Virus record (IMG/VR): IMGVR_UViG_3300021108_000011
Coordinates: 1-22,371 of that record
Length of the DNA stretch: 22,371 nucleotides
DNA from: a virus
Strand: one strand, 5' to 3'
Shown: positions 21,929 through 22,371 of the stretch, one piece after another
How positions within the stretch are numbered: position 1 is the first letter of the stretch
Layout of the letters: every line of letters begins with the position of its first letter
The notes under the pieces: model-generated
Told to the model about the DNA's origin: nothing
The model's input: only the letters and a program-made list of their open reading frames with translations
The model's database searches: none
Translations under genes and position numbers: made by a program

Positions 21929-22204
21929 ATGAAAAAGATAATTATAGCAGCATCTTTGCTAATGGTCGGATGCGCAAAGGAAGAAATAAAACAAGAACCT
22001 ATTAAAGATTGTAATTGTGATAGGATAGTTAGCGCGCCACGTAGCACTGTTTTAATACCAGTTAAAGGCTCTACTCAAGCAAAAGAAATATATTTTGCAG
22101 ATATAATAACAGTAAACGACTGTTCTAATTGGCAAAAGAAATGGAGTTATCGAAGTGAGTACAATCGATTCAGTCAAAAAATAGGGGAATGTTACAATGA
22201 CTAA
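21929..22204 (+). CDS. Small lipoprotein with several Cys
   Basis: A 91-residue protein with a lipoprotein signal: MKKIIIAASLLMVGC, lipobox MVGC, with the acylated Cys at residue 15. The mature part has CNC, a Thr/Val/Ile strand region and two further Cys near the end. It follows the methyltransferase remnant by one base and precedes a terminator. Similar short phage lipoproteins are common in Bacteroidota phages and prophages by my recollection. Candidate roles are an outer spanin-like part in lysis or an exclusion lipoprotein; neither can be shown here. Confidence 0.65.
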   Translation: MKKIIIAASLLMVGCAKEEIKQEPIKDCNCDRIVSAPRSTVLIPVKGSTQAKEIYFADIITVNDCSNWQKKWSYRSEYNRFSQKIGECYND

Positions 22205-22210
22205 CCAACT

Positions 22211-22237
22211 AAACCGACCTAACAAGTCGGTTTTTTT
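22211..22237 (+). terminator. Rho-independent terminator after the lipoprotein gene
   Basis: AAACCGAC (22211-22218) pairs with GTCGGTTT (22226-22233) around a 7-nt loop, and the T run continues to 22237. It begins 6 nt after the lipoprotein stop. Confidence 0.9.
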
Positions 22238-22241
22238 GTGT

Positions 22242-22310
22242 AAAGCGTACTTAAAAGAGTACTATATAATTTTATAATTATCAAAGAGTTAATTTAAAAT
22301 AGTACGCTTT
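22242..22310. repeat. Inverted repeat with 10-bp arms
   Basis: AAAGCGTACT (22242-22251) and AGTACGCTTT (22301-22310) are perfect reverse complements separated by 49 nt of AT-rich DNA; two more T follow the right arm. It lies in the non-coding end of the window (22238-22371), where I see no gene and no clear promoter. It could be an operator pair or the stem of an untranslated RNA. Confidence 0.6.
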
Positions 22311-22371
22311 TTCAAAAAAATATCTATTGTATAATATATTTACCCTATTTTATATTATTTATTTATACAAA

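Noticed and set aside
1-22371. tRNA genes
   Set aside because: I found no cloverleaf or T-loop-like GGTTCRA sequence with matching acceptor ends by eye.

Overview
This window reads as the late (virion and lysis) region of a tailed double-stranded DNA phage or prophage of a Bacteroidota host, most likely a Flavobacterium-like bacterium. Three things point there: the DNA is AT-rich; starts are preceded by A-rich leaders, not strong Shine-Dalgarno sites; and the one convincing promoter (18780-18810) fits the Bacteroidota pattern TTTG-N19-TAnnTTTG. Every gene I accept is on the + strand, tightly packed and often overlapping by 1-17 nt. A tape measure gene of moderate length with a tail assembly chaperone pair suggests a siphovirus; I see no contractile sheath or baseplate wedge genes.

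Layout. 1-797 is the C-terminal part of the large terminase, cut by the window edge, followed by two tiny unknown genes. 1150-7901 is a tail module: a chaperone gene with a -1 frameshift extension, a tail terminator-like protein, an HK97 gp10-like protein, two large tail/tip proteins, a small ORF and the tape measure. 7923-8489 is an XkdF-like prohead protease. 8491-10623 holds fibre or appendage genes. 10660-11432 holds a membrane-anchored GAF-like protein and a small Cys-rich protein. 11456-12985 is a scaffold-like protein and the major capsid protein, ending in a terminator. 13052-14193 is a pair of paralogous tail tube-like proteins, followed by a second terminator. 14265-16910 carries a small unknown gene, the portal and a head-tail connector. 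16879-17967 carries a LamG-type surface protein and two small genes. 17939-18719 is a holin-like plus wall hydrolase-like lysis pair, closed by a strong terminator at 18741-18770.

A new transcription unit starts at 18780 and carries many small genes of unknown function. It includes a gap-free 285-nt duplication (19439-19723 and 20155-20439) of a two-gene overlapping module. A 58-nt fragment related to the gene at 14265-14582 is fused to the end of the first copy. The window continues with a Zn-ribbon-like protein, a helix-turn-helix-like protein, a secreted glucosaminidase-like lysin whose signal peptide is written inside the preceding gene, a broken DNA methyltransferase, a lipoprotein and a terminator. 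It ends in a non-coding AT-rich stretch with a 10-bp inverted repeat.

The most interesting observations are the chaperone frameshift with about 190 nt read in two frames, the captured gene fragment at 19722-19779, the overprinted signal peptide at 20948-21066, the tandem tail tube genes set between two terminators, and the decayed methyltransferase. Function calls come from recognising protein motifs by eye; no database search was run.
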